DNA of 64,000 nt from Vesta saturnalis (Eukaryota > Arthropoda > Insecta > Coleoptera > Lampyridae): the NCBI GenBank assembly GCA_036346205.1, contig JARFJB010001819.1:4184001-4248000 (forward strand), written 5' to 3'. The translations under genes were made by a program, and so were the position numbers. Within the stretch, counting starts at the first letter, position 1, and the number at the start of each line of letters is the position of its first letter. The notes beneath the pieces are model-generated. The model was given only the letters and a program-made list of their open reading frames with translations. It was not told the origin of the DNA and made no database searches. This document shows positions 59,342 through 64,000 of this stretch, one piece after another.

Positions 59342-60771
59342 CAAAATATGGAATTACGATGAGACACACTCTCAGATGACCCTGGATCCAAGAAAGTGAT
59401 TGCAAAAAAGGCTCAAAATATGTTGAAAATATTTGCAACACTTCAAAGTCAGCTACCTCGCTGATGTTCTGTGCAAATGCAGCTGGTGACCTCCTTCCAC
59501 CTTACGTGGTTTACAAAGCGGAGCACATGTGTTCTGTGTGGACGGAGAATGGTCCGATTGGAACACGCCACAACCGCTCAAAAAGCGGTTGGTTCGATTC
59601 GGTATGCTTTCAAGATTTGGTTGAGTTTTCGTTCCTTCCAGCAGTCAGAAATGTCGAAGGACCCAAGGTAGTCATAGGAGATAATCTCTCCTCGCATATT
59701 AACCATCATGTCCTGGAGCAATGCGCAAAACACAATGTGCGATTTGTTTGTTTACCACCACACTCGACCCACCTGACTAAGCCACTCGATGTTGCTTTTT
59801 TCCGACCAACTAAAAGAATTTGGCGTGAAATCATGTTGCAATAGAAAGCAACACACACTGGACCAACATACACAACAATCCCTAAAGACATATTCCCAGC
59901 CTTGTTGAGGGAACTGATGACGAGGTTACAGGAGAACCAGGTAGAGAACTTTCAGTCGGGATTCCGAAAATGTGGAATGTATCCGCTTGACTCAAAACCA
60001 CTCCTGGACCGAATGCCACGTGAACAATAAGCAGTAGATGTGAATGCTGTAGCGAGTCATTCTTGGAGCAGTTAGAGAAGAAGAGGTGTGACTTCGTGTA
60101 AACTGGTGAAACCCGAAAGAAGAGAAAGAAGATCAAGGTTTCCGGTGGGAGAGCAATCATTGCAGAGGATGTTAGAAGACTAGAAGCCGAAAGTGAACAG
60201 TAAAAAAAAGATCAGAGGAAAGAACAGTCTACGAAGAAATTGTCCAAGAAGGGAAACACCTCATCTGAGGAAGCTACGACCCTCTCCAAAGAACAACCAC
60301 TCAAGAACAAGAAATATCATCTGACAGTTCTGATTTCGAGTCAGATGGTCCATCAAACTGGGTTCCCAAGAAAAAGTAAGAGTATGGAAGAGAACTAGAA
60401 CCGGATCTTCTTCATCCGAAAATTTCGAAGAAATCGACAACGATCTAGAGTTGTGTTTAGAATCTGATAGTGTAAGTGACTCTTTTTCAGATCTTGAGGA
60501 CCATCCCTCTAATTTACCGACTGTGCAGAACTGTGAGGTTGGAAATTATGCTGTCGATAACTTTGTTTTGGTTTAATACAATGGGGAAAAGTACCCTGGC
60601 AAGATTCTGTGGAGTGTATGTAGCGGAAATTAAAATTTTGGAAATGACCGGAAAAACCTGATTGCATGACTTATGATTGGGCAGATGTATGCACCAAGAT
60701 CAATCCGCCTAGACTTATATCAAAGAGACAACATTTCTCTGTCCCTGAATTGGATGGTTACGAGTATGTTT
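59342..60771 (+). pseudogene. Second pogo-like (DDE_1) transposase, 5' truncated
   Basis: It opens at NYDETH, the first catalytic box, with nothing of the DNA-binding part before it. DDPGSKKVIAKK and NICNTSKSATSLM follow with small shifts; 59464-59844 reads MFCANAAGDLLPPYVVYKAE, WFDSVCFQDLVEFSFLPAVR, VVIGDNLSSHIN (second Asp) and LPPHSTHLTKPLDVAFFRPT (third). After a TAG the same frame family continues IFPALLRELMTRLQENQ and FQSGFRKCGMYPLD. The C-terminal end, 60570-60771, reads YNGEKYPGKILWS, YDWADVCTKINPPRLISKRQ and FSVPELDGYEYV. It belongs to another subfamily than the copy at 4132-5966. Left inverted end absent; CTGGGGCAACATCG (other strand) at about 61140 could be the right end. Confidence 0.82.
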
Positions 60772-60920
60772 GATTTTTTTCAAAATAAAACATTCCATAT
60801 TTCTGATTAAATACTTTTTCTTTTCTTTTAGAAGCAAAAAATGGTACCTCCTACTCTATACCTACTTATTTTTCACGTAAAAATAAACACAGTATAGTAA
60901 GAAACAAACTGTATGTGTCT

Positions 60921-60957
60921 GGGCCAAAGTTGTACCTCCTCCAGGTAACTTTAGCCC
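60921..60957. repeat. Short hairpin
   Basis: Arms GGGCCAAAGTTGTACCT and AGGTAACTTTAGCCC flank a five-base loop, with one mismatch and one bulge region. It lies 150 bp after the pogo-like gene and may belong to that element. Confidence 0.55.
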
Positions 60958-62609
60958 AAGATTTAAAATTCGTGTACCTACCTACTCGATGTGAGCCCAC
61001 AAATGTGTCAAACCTAATTTAAAGCATGGTTATAGCCCAAGGAAGTGTATTGAAACGAAAACCCCCTATTCAAATAGATTAAAGTCTCACTAATTTGACA
61101 TTAATGGAGAAAAAACTTGAATTTTGGGACGATGTTGCCCCAGTTTACGGTACCTCACTAATTTCTTGACTTTATAATAATTTATAGATGTAATTTGTAG
61201 TTTATAAGGAACTAATACGGACATAATAACGGATGCGTACACGTACACGGTAACGAAATTAGGCTTTGTCTTATGTCAAATGTCGAATGTTCTACTTAGA
61301 ATATAAATACCAGGAAAGAGTTTTTGTGAATTATATGTGCGTCCGGGATGGGAGTTGCATATGACGGAAAACAAGTTTCCGGTTAATAATGAATATATAC
61401 ATATTTTAAATGATTTAATATTTAGAATATATTTTCAAGCTACGATATAACTAGTCATGCATTTATTCAAAAAAATATTTACATCTGACACAATAAATTT
61501 AAAAATATATATTATGATATTTTTAAAGTTAAATCTTGCAGAACAGTGATCGTTACGCCTCTGAATTAAGACCACAACCTAAATTGAATCTTGTATTATG
61601 TAATATTCAATACAACACTACTTAATGTGCGCAATGTTATTATAAACACTTGATTATTATCAGTAACTATTATACTTATACTTGGGTGTTCAATATGGCG
61701 AATTCCGTCGCAATTTTTAAATACGGTATATAGCTCAACGTTCCTTCCTTCGGTATTTTATATTCTAAGCAGTTCTATCACTACAACGAATACCAACTGT
61801 AATTTGCGGTCTGTATAATGTTTCTGCCTAAAAAAGCGATAGTACAAATAGAAATGTATAGCAGTAATTTTCAGCACTAAAAAAAGGAAGTATTTCGAAC
61901 ATTTTTTAGTAGATTGAAATTATTTTTATGGTTTTGTCATTACACACGAGCGTGTTTTGTATTGACCTAAATTAAAAATATATGTTACGCCACTGCATTT
62001 AGATCTAATCATTTATATTTATCTAAATACAAATGCAGAAGTGCTTCAAACGATAATCTAATTATTTAGTACTATTACGTTATTGTTAATCATAAAAATT
62101 AACGACGATAATTCAGTACTAGAAAATGGTTAATTTATTTAGAGAAAAAAATAGGTTGGCTACAAAGATGTCAAACGAAAAGAAAGTTGTGACAAAAATT
62201 TGTCAGTTGTCACACCTGAAAAATCGAACATGTCTGTCGTGTAATGTTATAAAATTAAGGGGCTGTTAATTTTTATGAAACTTTATAATAATACTGTTTA
62301 GTTTGTGCTTATTTTTGTAAATAAACCACATTGTTCATGTTCTTTATAATTACATAAACGTAGTAAGTAAATTCATTTCATTTTCAATATAAACATGAAC
62401 GCATAAATTTGCATTCAACTCTTATTTCCTGATCAGATGTCAGCTATAAACGGTTTATTTAAATATAAACACTAAAGTTAATTACAATTTTTATATATTA
62501 CTTCTCTTATAATTGTAATCCTTTGTAGTCAATATTGTTTGAGAATTGATAGAAGTGTTTAGATTGCTCGTAAAGTGTTGCTTTTCTTGTTTATGTTTGT
62601 GTCTTACAG
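60958..62609. other. Upstream region of chb/CLASP
   Basis: No ORF with known motif. At about 62188-62214 a nested palindrome (TGTGACAA...TTGTCACA around GACAAAAATTTGTC) is present. The acceptor TTGTGTCTTACAG ends at 62609, so a non-coding 5' exon must lie upstream, but I could not locate it with confidence. Confidence 0.45.
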
Positions 62610-62624
62610 AAGAAAAAAGCCAAA

Positions 62625-62816
62625 ATGGCTTATGTGTGCCCAAAAGATTTGGATGGTTTTATGCCTCATTTACCTAAAGCTGATACCAAATTTCGTCAAC
62701 AAGTTGGAGTTGATCTTTTGGCATACTTAGATGAACCATCAAATTCGATTATATGTCAAGATATTGGGCAGTTAATTGACGGATTAATACCATGGATGCA
62801 AAGTAGTAACTATAAG
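62625..62816 (+). CDS. chb: CLASP (chromosome bows/orbit), first coding exon
   Basis: The exon starts after a TTGTGTCTTACAG acceptor at 62609, has the leader AAAAAAGCCAAA before ATG and ends ACTATAAG with donor GTTAGT at 62817. It encodes MAYVCPKDLDGFMPHLPKAD, FRQQVGVDLLAYLDEPSNSI, ICQDIGQLIDGLIPWMQSSN, YK. This is the start of the first TOG domain of CLASP proteins, which bind tubulin at microtubule plus ends and stabilise them during mitosis and in growing cell edges. The 64 codons end in phase 0. The remaining exons lie beyond the window. The reading frame continues open for 34 codons into the intron, but that part does not fit the family. Confidence 0.92.
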
Positions 62817-64000
62817 GTTAGTGTTTTATTCTTTTCTATACAATGTGAAGATTCTATAAAAGGTAAAGAAAGTCATCCAACTTGTTTATTTTTAAATATA
62901 GAACTTTGCCTTACTTTATAAGATTTAAATGGAGGAAGTAAAAGTAAAAATGTTTAATGCATATTTATAATTGCACGGTTGAGTGAAAGTAACGTTTATT
63001 GTCAACATTGCAAATTTGATGAAGATTAGTTTGGTATCTAAGCAACGAGGCAAATGCACTATATTTTTATACCCTGTACATATTTAAAACATAAATAGAT
63101 GTGTATTTATAGAAGGTGGAGTTAGGTACTTGTATCAGAATAATTTAAAATTAGTAAGGTGTTTAATTGTCGATAATGTTTGTCTAATAAAGTAGATGAG
63201 CAGACCAGGTGATTCTTTTTTAATTAATATTATCTAAAAATAGTTTTATGATTTAGTCACTCCATTACATTGTAATGATCTTGCTATTATCAATTGTTTT
63301 TGCACTCTGCTTAGGTGGGATTGGTAGAATATCTAATTTATTAATTTAATACCTTATCCTTGACATGCTGATGTAATTTTAAATTACTTTTTATTTGTTG
63401 ATTATTGTGTTGATAAAAAACATTATATTTGGAATAGATTTATGTCTGTCTTAGCTTAATGTGTAAATGCAGATTTAATCAACATTTTATTTTACACTTT
63501 ACATATAAAACTAATATTCATGCCTCTCAAATAATGAAATGTAAATAGGTAAGTGTATTAAGATAATGGGATCGAGTTTTATCTTTGGCTTCCTAATCAT
63601 CAAAAATTTTTGAACATACTTCAAGGTTGTTTGCAGTTGTATTCAAATTTATTAGGTACAAATTGCTATTGTTTTGGTGTTTATGGATTTTTTCTACTTT
63701 GGAAGTTTTAGATTTTATCATATGATATTATGTTAACAATTGATTAAGTGATTTGAATATTTAGATTAAGGATTATAAAGTTTTGAAAGAAAGTAGTGCA
63801 TTCATTATTTTCAAAAATGGGTATTAGGGTTAATGCACTGTTGATGCTGTTAATGTTGTCACTAGTTTTTCCACATTTGGATGTAGCTTGGGCGTTTATG
63901 TGGAACCAGCTATTTTATTGTTCAGTTACTATTTCAATAATATATAACGGAAGAATGCAGTTTGTTATAATATTTAATTATTTACTCTATTATTTAGTCA
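62817..64000 (+). other. chb: First coding-region intron of chb, to the window edge
   Basis: AT-rich sequence after the donor at 62817. No acceptor followed by a CLASP-like frame was found before position 64000, and no repeat is recognised. Confidence 0.6.

Noticed and set aside
62817..62921. Extension of the chb exon to the in-frame stop
   Set aside because: The donor GTTAGT after NYK fits the family boundary and the following residues do not look like CLASP.
1..64000. CRISPR arrays, operons, riboswitches or bacterial promoters
   Set aside because: The window is eukaryotic nuclear DNA with spliced genes; no evenly spaced short repeats were seen.

Overview
The window looks like a piece of an insect nuclear genome. 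It is AT-rich. Its introns within genes are very short (46 to 52 bp), a size common in beetles and other holometabolous insects. Its repeats are the usual insect mix: mariner/Tc1, pogo, piggyBac, hAT, Penelope, jockey-like LINEs and LTR fragments. The order cannot be fixed from the sequence; a beetle is a guess.

Only three host genes are visible, all on the + strand. Prosbeta7 (proteasome beta-4/beta-7 type subunit) is complete at 17484-18395 in four exons. CTDSPL2 (a nuclear-type HAD phosphatase of the SCP family) has its coding exons at 33068-34069 and 41268-41895, split by an intron of about 7.2 kb that holds a piggyBac copy and a palindromic element. The first coding exon of the microtubule plus-end protein CLASP (chb/orbit) is at 62625-62816, and its gene runs out of the window.

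Almost everything else is a mosaic of decayed transposons. From left to right: a 154-bp tandem repeat (1-265); a jockey/CR1-like LINE (536-3845, minus); a pogo-like element with TA duplication (3911-6366); a piggyBac with TTAA ends (6471-7984); a mariner directly beside it (7994-8868); a Tc1-type MITE (9230-9608); a solo LTR (11522-12761); a DD41D mariner with nearly identical ends (13125-14390); a piggyBac remnant (15235-16180); then, after Prosbeta7, a second solo LTR of the same family (19434-20634) and a tRNA-headed SINE. From 20984 to 29198 lies a chain of Tc1/mariner relatives with very long inverted repeats plus one Penelope element, all separated by (TA)n tracts. Further right: a hAT element with a perfect 8-bp duplication (42939-45254), another piggyBac remnant (45840-46990), a 3.7-kb DNA transposon I could not place in a superfamily sitting inside a tandem repeat (48704-52422), LINE 3' fragments (56820-57510 and 58020-59341) and a second pogo-like remnant (59350-60771).

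The host genes do not form a pathway together; they are islands in repeat DNA. The most unusual items are the unplaced 3.7-kb transposon with directly repeated subterminal motifs, the fold-back transposon whose inverted repeats swallow the start of its own transposase gene, the hammerhead-like motifs in the Penelope repeats and the SINE, and the palindrome clusters of the intronic piggyBac. No complete, undamaged transposase was found.
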